From positions 1 through 64,000 of the forward strand of contig JAHEJM010000011.1 in the NCBI GenBank assembly GCA_024638815.1: a stretch of DNA of 64,000 nt, given 5' to 3'. Both the position numbers and the translations under genes were made by a program. The notes under the pieces were generated by a model. The model did not search any database. It was not told the origin of the DNA and saw only the letters and a program-made list of their open reading frames with translations. This document shows positions 52,234 to 60,452 of this stretch, piece by piece (positions within the stretch are counted from its first letter, which is position 1; the number at the start of each line of letters is the position of its first letter). Origin of the DNA: Acidimicrobiales bacterium. GTDB lineage: Bacteria; Actinomycetota; Acidimicrobiia; Acidimicrobiales; SZUA-35.

Positions 52234-55026
52234 TCAGCCCGTGTTGCGCATACCGGCGGCGATGCCGTTGACGCTGAGCAACAGAGCCCGTCGAACCAGA
52301 CGGTCGCCACCGTCACCGGCCCGGGACCGAGCCAGCAGGTCGATCTGAAGGACATGGAGCGGATCCATGTACACCGCCCGGGTCTGAAGGGTACGACGGA
52401 GCACCGGTAGGTTGCCGAGAAGATCCCGACCGGTCACCGCCTTCAGCTCACTCAGTGTTCTGGCATGCTCATCGGAGATCACGTCGAACAGATGACGATG
52501 CTCGATCGGTACCAGCCGATCCACATAGCGGGCGGCGATGCCGAGATCCGTCTTGGCCAGGGTCATCTCCACGTTGCCGACAAAGGTGGCGAAAAACGTC
52601 CACCGGGCGAACATCTCGGCCAGTTCATCGCCCCGTCCGGACCGACGAACCGCCTCCAGGCCGCTACCCACGCCGAACCATCCGGGCACGATCTGGCGGC
52701 TCTGGGTCCAGCCGAACACCCAGGGGATGGCTCGAAGATCGTCCAGCCTCTTGCCGGCGCCGGATCGACGGGCCGGTCGGGATCCGATGTTGAGCTCCCC
52801 CAGCTCCTCAACCGGGGTCGAGGTCTCGAAGTAGGCCGGGAGCGACGGGTCCTCGACGAACCGGCGATAAGCCTGGTAGGAAGCGGATGACAGTTCCTCC
52901 ACCACCGCACTCCACCGGGAGATGACACCGGGCTCGTACCGGGGCTTGGTCTGGGCCACCGTGGCCTCCAACACTGCGGCCAGCGCCAGATCGAGGTTGC
53001 GACGGGCGATCTCGGGCTGTCCGTATTTGTCGGATATCACCTCCCCTTGCTCGGTGATCTTCACTTCGCCGTCGATCACGCCCGAAGGCTGGGACAGGAT
53101 CGACTGGTTGGTGGGACCGCCACCCCGACCGACGGTGCCTCCTCGCCCGTGGAACACCCGAATGTGAAGCTGGTGGCGGGCGGCCACGGCACGGATCGAG
53201 CGCAACGCCTTGTGGATCTCCCATTGGGAGGTGGCGATACCTCCATCCTTGTTGGAGTCGGAGTAGCCGACCATGACCTCCTGAACCCCGCCTCGCAACT
53301 CGACCAGATGACGGTACTGGGGGATCGAGAGCAGCCGGTCCAAGGTGGGCTCGATCGAGCGCAGATCGGCGATGGTCTCGAACAGAGGTACGAAACCGAT
53401 CCGGGCCAACCCGGCCGACAGATCGATCAGGCCGACCTCCCGAGCCAGCAGAACCGGGGCCAGGATGTCATCCACCCCCTCGGTCATCGAGACGATGTAG
53501 CTCTCGATGATACGATCGCCGAAGCCGTCGAGCTGCTCCCGCAGGGTCCTGAACAACACCAGGGCATCGGTACCGGAATCGTCGAACGTCGGGTCGGCCA
53601 TGAGGCCGAAGATGGGCGGGCCCGGAGGGGCCAGCGGTCGTCGCGATGCCAACTCACCGATCAGCAGCTCGGTTCGGGCCTTCCGGTCCTCGGGGTAGTG
53701 GATGCCGACGCCGGCGAACAGCCGATGCAGCGACTCGTGGTGAACCCGGGCATGTTGACGAATGTCGAGTGTCGCCAGATGGAAGCCGAAGGTGGCCACC
53801 ATGCGCTCGAGCCGAGCCAGGCGGCCCCTGGCCACCAGAGCCGCATCCTGGGCCAGCAGGGCGACCCGCAACTGCTCCAGCTCGTCGCCGAACTCGTCGG
53901 CCGAGCGGTATCGGTCGGGACCGTCGATTGCGGTCTGGTTGAGTCGGTGGGCCATGACCGCCAGCCTCAGCCGATACCACTCGCCCTCATTGATCCGACC
54001 GACCCGGGCGAACACTTCGGGGTAGCGATCCCGGTCGACCTCGACCGTCTGCTTCAGATCCGGTGGGGGCTGGCGAATGCGATCCGACATCGACAGCTCC
54101 CCCCGCAGGTCTTGCAGTTCGGCCTCCAGCAGGCGGAGCACCCGCCGACGCTGAAGTTCGAGCACGGCCACCGTGGTGGCCGGAGTGACATTGGGGTTGC
54201 CGTCGCGATCGCCACCGACCCAACTCCCGAAAACCACCGGCGCCGCCCGGGGACCAAGGGTGACACCGGCCTCCTCCAGCTCGGCCTCGAGATCGGACCA
54301 CAGGTCGGGAAGACCATGCCGGGCCAACTGCTCGAGGTAGTAGAGCACGCTGCGGGCTTCAGCCACCGGCTCCGGGCGCTCGCGACGGAGTTCGTCGGTG
54401 TGCCACATGGCGTCGATCAACTCGTCGATACGACGGTCCACCCGACGGGTGTCGATCGCCGTGCAGTGGGGCGATGACCGGAACTCGATCAGGCTGCTGA
54501 CCTCGGCGAGCTTGTCCAGTATCGAACGACGCGATGCCTCGGTGGGGTGGGCGGTGAAGACCGGCTGCAATCGGAGCCGATCCACGGCGTTTGTCAGATC
54601 CTTGCTGTCGAAGCCCCGTTCCAAGAGACGGCCGATGGTGTCGGACAGGCGCCCGGCCTCGGCCCGGGTCAGGTTCAGCTCCTCGATACGGTGAACCTGT
54701 TCGGTGACATTGGCCAGATGAAAATACAGCGTGAAGGCCCGGACCAGACGAATCACGTCCAGATCGTCGACCCTGGCCAGGGTGTCGGCCAGCTCGGCCC
54801 CGGCGGCATCGCCGTCCTCCTTTCGCAGTCTCCGAGCCAGGACTCGAACCCGCTCCACCAGATCCAGTAGCTCCGGGCTCTCCTGCCGAGCAACGGACCG
54901 ACCCAACTGGCGACCCAGTCGGCGGATGTCATTGCGAAGCTGCTGGTCCCGCATCTCGGCCGTGGACTCAGCGCCGGCCGACTCCGGAGGAGGTGCCGAG
55001 GAGTCGGCGGTAGGCGGAACACTCAT
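52234..55026 (-). CDS. ppc: Phosphoenolpyruvate carboxylase
   Basis: 930 residues, the full bacterial length. The start at MSVPPTADSS has GGAG about 9 nt upstream. The catalytic His160 sits in VFTAHPTEASRRS, the second active-site segment reads VFHGRGGTVGRGGGPT, and the C-terminus ends MRNTG, close to the usual QNTG that contributes to the active and aspartate sites. It adds bicarbonate to PEP to make oxaloacetate, replenishing the TCA cycle. The extended N-terminal 25 residues are Ser/Pro/Ala-rich and probably disordered. Confidence 0.95.
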   Translation of the reverse strand: MSVPPTADSSAPPPESAGAESTAEMRDQQLRNDIRRLGRQLGRSVARQESPELLDLVERVRVLARRLRKEDGDAAGAELADTLARVDDLDVIRLVRAFTLYFHLANVTEQVHRIEELNLTRAEAGRLSDTIGRLLERGFDSKDLTNAVDRLRLQPVFTAHPTEASRRSILDKLAEVSSLIEFRSSPHCTAIDTRRVDRRIDELIDAMWHTDELRRERPEPVAEARSVLYYLEQLARHGLPDLWSDLEAELEEAGVTLGPRAAPVVFGSWVGGDRDGNPNVTPATTVAVLELQRRRVLRLLEAELQDLRGELSMSDRIRQPPPDLKQTVEVDRDRYPEVFARVGRINEGEWYRLRLAVMAHRLNQTAIDGPDRYRSADEFGDELEQLRVALLAQDAALVARGRLARLERMVATFGFHLATLDIRQHARVHHESLHRLFAGVGIHYPEDRKARTELLIGELASRRPLAPPGPPIFGLMADPTFDDSGTDALVLFRTLREQLDGFGDRIIESYIVSMTEGVDDILAPVLLAREVGLIDLSAGLARIGFVPLFETIADLRSIEPTLDRLLSIPQYRHLVELRGGVQEVMVGYSDSNKDGGIATSQWEIHKALRSIRAVAARHQLHIRVFHGRGGTVGRGGGPTNQSILSQPSGVIDGEVKITEQGEVISDKYGQPEIARRNLDLALAAVLEATVAQTKPRYEPGVISRWSAVVEELSSASYQAYRRFVEDPSLPAYFETSTPVEELGELNIGSRPARRSGAGKRLDDLRAIPWVFGWTQSRQIVPGWFGVGSGLEAVRRSGRGDELAEMFARWTFFATFVGNVEMTLAKTDLGIAARYVDRLVPIEHRHLFDVISDEHARTLSELKAVTGRDLLGNLPVLRRTLQTRAVYMDPLHVLQIDLLARSRAGDGGDRLVRRALLLSVNGIAAGMRNTG

Positions 55027-55275
55027 GATCGAATCTCCAATCATCGGCTTCGGATCGGACACGATCGACGTTGACCGCACATGAAAGGCCGTGAACGATG
55101 CCGGTTCTGCGCCCCATTCGGCTCGGGGCCGGGGGCCACCGAGCCCATACCTCACAGTATCGCAAGCCGGTCTGAGCCGAACCGATGATGGGGCACCGTG
55201 GCGGGGCCGGCACAGTTGATCGACCACCGGCTGTGGCCTCCCGATGAGGGGTGCGCCGGATACAGTGAACGAGCG

Positions 55276-55303
55276 CATCGGAGACCGGGGCACCACTCCG
55301 ATG
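55276..55303 (+). promoter_or_regulatory. Leader hairpin upstream of the OmpA-like gene
   Basis: CATCGGAG (55276-55283) pairs perfectly with CTCCGATG (55296-55303) around a 12-nt loop. It lies in the 310-nt divergent gap between ppc and the OmpA-like gene; otherwise I see no gene there. An alternative upstream ATG (55301) would lie in its 3' arm. Confidence 0.45.
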
Positions 55304-55336
55304 GCTTGTCATCTGACCATACACGGAAGCACTGCC

Positions 55337-57736
55337 ATGAGCTGGACCTCCGAGTCTGAGCCACAAGTACATACCGCTGAAGAGGGCGATGCCCCGGCTG
55401 CCGACACCAACGATACCGACAACGGTTCATCCCCGCCGGTTGACGGTGCGCATGTCTCCGACGGTGATGGTCGGCCGGCCTCCGCCCATCCTCGGACCGG
55501 TGGCGATGACGACGACATCGATGACGACGGCCCTCTGGATCCATCGCTGTTCTTCGATCTGTTCGACGATCTCCGCGGCCACGAAGAGACCGAGAGCGCC
55601 GCCGCTACGGGGCCGGCCCATGCCGTCGACTCGGGTGGCGGGAACGACATCGAGGTCGATGAGTCCGCTCAGGACGGTGAGAGCACATCGGGAATCGACG
55701 ACGCCACCCCGCTGGAACCGGATTCCACCCCCACCCTCGATGACCCCGGCATCGCCGAATCGCAGCCGGGGGGTGAGACCCTCGACCATGCGGGTGTCGA
55801 GAAAGCCGACGGCGAGGCAAGCGACGCCCTGTTCGGGGTCCTGGAGGAACTGCTGGAGTCCGAGCCATCGGGCGACGGTGAGAACGACAGGTCCGCCACC
55901 GACGATGACGAGGGCGAGCACGGGCCACCCATCGCCGACGACGAGGACGAGACCCCCATCGCCGACGACGAGCACGCGCCACCCATCGCCGACGACGAGG
56001 ACGAGGCGCCCATCGCCGACGAGGAGGACGAGACACCCATCGCCGACGACGACGGCGAGAATGATGTCGTCATACTCGGCGGCGCCCTCCCACTGGGGAC
56101 CAGAACCGACGTTGACACCGAGAGCGGGTCGGCAGGCCGTGAGTTGTTCGACGATGGACTGCTCGAGGAAATCGGATTCGACGACTCGGCTCCGGAACCG
56201 GCCGATGGCGGGATCCAGGTCAACGACATCGCGGTAACCGTCGAACCCATGGTCGAATCCGGAATTCGACAGCCGGTGATTTCACCCCCCAAGTTGTTCT
56301 CACCTGCCGCTGACGACCGTCCGTCGACCCGTCCACCGGTCGACGAGCCACGACCACCGGCCGGGACTCCGGACAGCGTGGCCGGACCCGGCCTGGGAGT
56401 GGTGCTGGCCGCCGTGTTGCTGACGTTGGTGGTGGCTCTGATTGCCGCCGTCGCCGTGCTGAGCGGCAATGGTGGATCGGGAACCGAGGCCGCCGAGGGC
56501 ACACAGCCGGCACCCCCGGCCGATGGCTCCGACACCGCAGTCGATCAGGACGTGCTGCAGGCGGGGGACGACGACCCCGTCACCGGTCAAGGCGCCGGGG
56601 CCCAGGAGACGGCCTCGGCCCAGGACAGCGCCTCGGCCCAGGAAGCCGCCCCGGCCCGGGAAGCCGCCTCACCGGCCGTGGCCGCCCTTGGCCGGGAACT
56701 GGCCGATGGGCGAGTCGATCTCACATCGATTCGTTTCGTGCCGGGCACGGTGGAGCCGACCGAGGCCGGCCGGCGACTCATCGAGGAACTGGCCGAAGCG
56801 GTGCTGGTGTCGGGAGGCCAGCCGGTGTCCGTGGTGGTTCGGACCTATTCCGAGGCCGGCTCGGCCGACAACCAAGCTCTGAGTGATGTCCAGGCCGAGA
56901 CGCTGGTCCAGCTGTTGGTTGCCGAAGGAGTACCTGCCGATCAGCTGGTGGCGGTCGGGCAGGGATCGGGCCCGCTCAGCCTTCAGCAGCCCGTACCCGA
57001 CTTCGTCGTGGTCAACCCGGAGTTGGGTGACGCCGTGTTCAAGAGGGTCATCGCCGAGATCGGTACGTTCACCCTCGGGTCCCGACCGGACGGGACCGAG
57101 TCGGGCCAGTCCTCCAGCGAGCTCCGGCTCGAGAGTCTGGCCGTGGTCGACGGGGTGGGCCAGGCATTGGTCAACTTCGAGGACTCGTCGATCGGGTTGG
57201 CCGGCTACTCCTATTTCGAGGCCGACAACGAATCCAACCGGGCCCAGGCCGGTAAGGCCTCCGACGCCGTCGCCCGGCGCCTGGCCGAGGTTCACGGCAT
57301 CGGTCCCGACCGGGTCACGGTCATCACGCCGGGTGCCGCACCCTATGTGGTCAGGCCCGAGGTCGGCAATCACATCTGGATCCGAGCCGGGGCCCGAACC
57401 ATCACCGCTTTCGAGGTGGCCGGCATCGACGCCGCGGCCATCGACTTCGACCCCGGTTCGCCCGCACCGTCGGCTGCGTCCGGCGCCCTACTCGACCAGC
57501 TGGCGGCGGCCCTGGCCGCTTCGACCGACACCCTCGTCATCGATGTCCGAACCTACAGCGAGGCGACGGGCGCAGCCAACATGGAGTTGAGCCAGGCCCG
57601 GGCCGACGCCATCGCCGCCTACCTGGTGGAGAACGGAGGGATCGAGGCCGGTCGGATACGGGCCTTCGGAAGCGGCGCCAGCAGCTACTTCACCGACGAT
57701 GGCGGCTCCCACGTCACCCTCACCGTCATCCCCTGA
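55337..57736 (+). CDS. Acidic-repeat membrane protein with OmpA-like C-terminal domains
   Basis: 799 residues starting MSWTSESEP, with GGAAG upstream. Residues about 1-340 are extremely acidic and carry five PIADDEDET-type repeats. A single transmembrane helix (about 355-378, LGVVLAAVLLTLVVALIAAV) leads to an Ala/Gln/Ser repeat linker, then an OmpA-like peptidoglycan-binding domain (about 455-550), a middle domain of unclear type, and a second OmpA-like domain (about 690-799). The acidic part should be cytoplasmic and the OmpA-like part outside, tethering the wall. The gene has no adjacent partner. Confidence 0.72.
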   Translation: MSWTSESEPQVHTAEEGDAPAADTNDTDNGSSPPVDGAHVSDGDGRPASAHPRTGGDDDDIDDDGPLDPSLFFDLFDDLRGHEETESAAATGPAHAVDSGGGNDIEVDESAQDGESTSGIDDATPLEPDSTPTLDDPGIAESQPGGETLDHAGVEKADGEASDALFGVLEELLESEPSGDGENDRSATDDDEGEHGPPIADDEDETPIADDEHAPPIADDEDEAPIADEEDETPIADDDGENDVVILGGALPLGTRTDVDTESGSAGRELFDDGLLEEIGFDDSAPEPADGGIQVNDIAVTVEPMVESGIRQPVISPPKLFSPAADDRPSTRPPVDEPRPPAGTPDSVAGPGLGVVLAAVLLTLVVALIAAVAVLSGNGGSGTEAAEGTQPAPPADGSDTAVDQDVLQAGDDDPVTGQGAGAQETASAQDSASAQEAAPAREAASPAVAALGRELADGRVDLTSIRFVPGTVEPTEAGRRLIEELAEAVLVSGGQPVSVVVRTYSEAGSADNQALSDVQAETLVQLLVAEGVPADQLVAVGQGSGPLSLQQPVPDFVVVNPELGDAVFKRVIAEIGTFTLGSRPDGTESGQSSSELRLESLAVVDGVGQALVNFEDSSIGLAGYSYFEADNESNRAQAGKASDAVARRLAEVHGIGPDRVTVITPGAAPYVVRPEVGNHIWIRAGARTITAFEVAGIDAAAIDFDPGSPAPSAASGALLDQLAAALAASTDTLVIDVRTYSEATGAANMELSQARADAIAAYLVENGGIEAGRIRAFGSGASSYFTDDGGSHVTLTVIP
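55928..56062 (+). repeat. Acidic 27-bp repeats in the OmpA-like gene
   Basis: Five consecutive in-frame units encoding PIADDEDET, PIADDEHAP, PIADDEDEA, PIADEEDET and PIADDDGEN. The unit length keeps the frame, so copy number could vary between strains. Confidence 0.85.
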
Positions 57737-57753
57737 TCCGCCACTTGTGCGCT

Positions 57754-57778
57754 CCAGCCCCTCGCATTCGAGGGCTGG
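57754..57778. terminator. Hairpin between convergent genes
   Basis: A 10-bp stem with one bulged C (CCAGCCCCTCG with CGAGGGCTGG) around the loop CATT, in the gap between the OmpA-like gene and the formate dehydrogenase Fe-S gene. It could stop transcription from both sides. Confidence 0.5.
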
Positions 57779-57807
57779 GACGCTCAGATCGCCGAGAGGG
57801 TGGACAC

Positions 57808-58692
57808 CTAGCGGCCGTGGACGTAGGACCAGCCGAAACGACCCTTGATACAGAGGTGTCCGGAGGTCACGCTGTGATCGGCCGGCGACGTGACTTTGAC
57901 GATGGTCTCGTCCTGCACATGAAGCTCGAGATTGCAGCCCACGCCGCAGTAGGAACACACCGTCCGGGTGACGGTGTGATCCCCGGGCCGCCAGTTGTCG
58001 GCCTGACGAAGATCGAATTCGGTCTTGAACTGGAGCGCATTGGTGGGACATACGGCCACACAGTTGCCGCAGTAGACGCAAGCCGAGTCCGGGAGCGAGA
58101 CGTCGAACTCGGTGCGGATGCGGGCGTCGAATCCCCTACCGGCCACGGCGATGGCGAAGGTGTGCTGGGCATCGTCACCGCAGGCCTCCACGCACTTGTA
58201 GCACAGCACACACTTGTCGTAGTCACGGATGTACAGCTCGTCCTGAATGCGGACCGGCTCGTCGATGACCTGGGGCGCCGGGTAACGATCGGGATCGGCC
58301 CCGTACCGCTCGGCCCACCGATTCAGATCGTCGGCCTGGGACAAGTCGACGCCGGTGGCCAGGAACTCCAACACCATCTTACGGCTGTGGCGGACCCGCT
58401 CGGTGTCGGTCTTGATGTCCATACCGCCCTCGACCCGGCGGGAGCACGACGGAATCAGGGTGCGGGAGCCGTCCTGTTCCACCACGCAGACCCGGCAGGC
58501 GTTGACCGGGGTCAGGTTCTCGGCATAGCACAACGTGGGGGTGTCGACCCCCGCCGCATCGCAGGCGTCCAACACGGTTGACCCGACCGGCACGGACACG
58601 GAACGGCCGTCGACGGTGAGTTCCACCGCCGTTTCCGAACCGGCACCGGTGCCCACACCGCCGGGGCCGGGGGCGGAGTCGGTTGTCGTCAT
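57808..58692 (-). CDS. Formate dehydrogenase Fe-S subunit carrying the Mo-site cluster domain
   Basis: 294 residues starting MTTTDSAPG. The order is: plant-type [2Fe-2S] domain (CYAENLTPVNACRVC with a fourth Cys in IPSC), two [4Fe-4S] sites (CVLCYKCVEAC and CVYCGNCVAVC), then CSYCGVGCN with GHLCIKGRFGW, the [4Fe-4S] domain that normally begins the molybdopterin subunit. The protein ends right there. The HxxxCxxCx5C cluster found between the first two domains in many FDH/NuoG proteins is absent. It would relay electrons from the Mo site to the NADH module. It is the last gene of the operon, overlapping the NuoEF gene by 4 nt. Confidence 0.83.
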   Translation of the reverse strand: MTTTDSAPGPGGVGTGAGSETAVELTVDGRSVSVPVGSTVLDACDAAGVDTPTLCYAENLTPVNACRVCVVEQDGSRTLIPSCSRRVEGGMDIKTDTERVRHSRKMVLEFLATGVDLSQADDLNRWAERYGADPDRYPAPQVIDEPVRIQDELYIRDYDKCVLCYKCVEACGDDAQHTFAIAVAGRGFDARIRTEFDVSLPDSACVYCGNCVAVCPTNALQFKTEFDLRQADNWRPGDHTVTRTVCSYCGVGCNLELHVQDETIVKVTSPADHSVTSGHLCIKGRFGWSYVHGR

Positions 58693-60452
58693 GATTGACC
58701 TCCGGTCAGGCCCAGGCTGATTCCCGATCGCACGGCGGTCGCCGCGGTATGGCCCAGCCCGCAGATCGATGCGTCTTTCATGGCCAGGTCGATCTCCTCC
58801 AGCAGTGCCACGTGCTCGTCCGTCGGTCGGCCGTTGCAGACCACGAGCACCTCGTGCTGGCGGACGGTGCCGACCCGGCAGGGCACACACTGACCACAGG
58901 ATTCGTTGCGGAAGAACTCGGCCAGGCGGGTCAGCACCGGGCCGAAGTCGACCCCGGCGTTGAAGGCCATGACCACGCCCGAGCCCAGCGACACACCGGC
59001 GTTGCGGGCCGCTTCGAACGACAACGGGAGATCGAGCATGTCGGGGCCGACGAAGCTACCGGCGGCACCGCCCAGCATGATGGCGGCCAGCTCACCGTCC
59101 ACTCCCCCGGCCATGTCGATCAACCGTCCCAGGGTGGTGCCGAACTCGACCTCGTACACACCGGGCCGCTTCACATGACCACTGAGACAGAACAGCTTGG
59201 TGCCCGCCGACTTCTCGGTGCCGAGGGCGGCATAGGCCGCTCCCCCGTCGATGACGATGTCGAGCACATTGACCAGGGTCTCGGGGTTGTTGATGGCGGT
59301 GGGACAGTCGAACAGCCCGTTGGTGGTTGGAAACGGCGGCTTCTGGCGGGGTTCGCCTCGGAAGCCCTCGAGCGAGTTGAACAGGGCCGTCTCCTCACCG
59401 CAGATGTAGGCTCCGGCCCCCCGCCTCACCTCGAGATCGAAACCGAAACTGGATCGGGCGATGCGGTCACCCAGGAATCCCGCCTCCCGGGCCTGGGCGA
59501 TTGCACCCTCCAGGCGGGAGGTGGCCAGCGGATACTCGCCCCTGATATAGATGTAGCCGGTGTCGGCCCCGGTGGCGAAGCCGGCAATGGTGGCGGCCTC
59601 GATCACGGCGAACGGATCGTTTTCGATCAGCACCCGATCCTTGAACGTGCCGGGCTCGGATTCGTCGGCGTTGACCACGACGTACTTCTGATCCCCGGCC
59701 GCCTCGGCCACCGACTTCCACTTGAAGCCGGTCGGGAAGGCGGCGCCGCCCCGACCCATCAAACCTGCGGTCTCGACCTCGGCCACAACCCCGGCCGGAC
59801 CCCGGCGAAATGCCTCGGTCAGTGCCTTGTAGCCCCCGGCCCCGATATAGCTGTCCAACCTGGTGGGATCGGCACGGCCGACTCGGCGCAGTAGTCGCAG
59901 CGACATGGCATGGGCCGGATCGGTGGCCTGGGGCACAGCGGCCGACGGGGCCACCACCTCGTCGGCCGGTACCGAATCGGGCTTGGCCCGACCCTGGACG
60001 AACCGGGCAACCGGTCGCTCGCATTGGCCCAGGCACGGACTGCGATGCACATGCTCACCCCCGGCCTCGAGGGCGGCGATGACGGCCTCGGCATCGGCGA
60101 TCTGGCAGGCGGCGTCGACGCAGACGTGAACGACATCATCGTCATGGCCGGGGTCGTCGACTCGGAACATCTCGTAGAACGTGGCTACGCCGTAGGCCTC
60201 GGCCGGTGGTACCTGTAACTGCTCGCAGGCGTAGTTCAATCCGCCGGGGCTGATCCAACCCGCCTGGTTCTGCAGGGCGTGAAGCACCGGCAACAACAGG
60301 TGCCGGCGGCGGCTGCGGCGTTCGGTGCCACCCCGGACAAGGCGCTCGGCCTCCCTGACCACGGCCGGTCCCATGGTGGCCGAGACCACCCGGTCGACTG
60401 CAGCTCGTTCGGTCTCGGTGGCGGTCGCCGGTCCGATGTGCAGATCAGCCAC
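58689..60452 (-). CDS. NAD-linked formate dehydrogenase beta subunit, NuoE-NuoF fusion
   Basis: 587 residues. Residues about 30-160 are a NuoE-like thioredoxin-fold [2Fe-2S] domain (CVDAAC and SPCLGQC). Residues about 190-585 are NuoF-like: AGLMGRGGAAFPTGFKWKS for FMN, ICGEETALFNSLEG for NADH, and SCGQCVPCRVGT plus a later Cys in SICGLG for [4Fe-4S]. It transfers electrons from formate oxidation to NAD+, or in reverse. It overlaps the catalytic gene by 8 nt and the Fe-S gene by 4 nt. Two normally separate subunits (FdsG and FdsB type) are fused here. Confidence 0.87.
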   Translation of the reverse strand: MADLHIGPATATETERAAVDRVVSATMGPAVVREAERLVRGGTERRSRRRHLLLPVLHALQNQAGWISPGGLNYACEQLQVPPAEAYGVATFYEMFRVDDPGHDDDVVHVCVDAACQIADAEAVIAALEAGGEHVHRSPCLGQCERPVARFVQGRAKPDSVPADEVVAPSAAVPQATDPAHAMSLRLLRRVGRADPTRLDSYIGAGGYKALTEAFRRGPAGVVAEVETAGLMGRGGAAFPTGFKWKSVAEAAGDQKYVVVNADESEPGTFKDRVLIENDPFAVIEAATIAGFATGADTGYIYIRGEYPLATSRLEGAIAQAREAGFLGDRIARSSFGFDLEVRRGAGAYICGEETALFNSLEGFRGEPRQKPPFPTTNGLFDCPTAINNPETLVNVLDIVIDGGAAYAALGTEKSAGTKLFCLSGHVKRPGVYEVEFGTTLGRLIDMAGGVDGELAAIMLGGAAGSFVGPDMLDLPLSFEAARNAGVSLGSGVVMAFNAGVDFGPVLTRLAEFFRNESCGQCVPCRVGTVRQHEVLVVCNGRPTDEHVALLEEIDLAMKDASICGLGHTAATAVRSGISLGLTGGQS

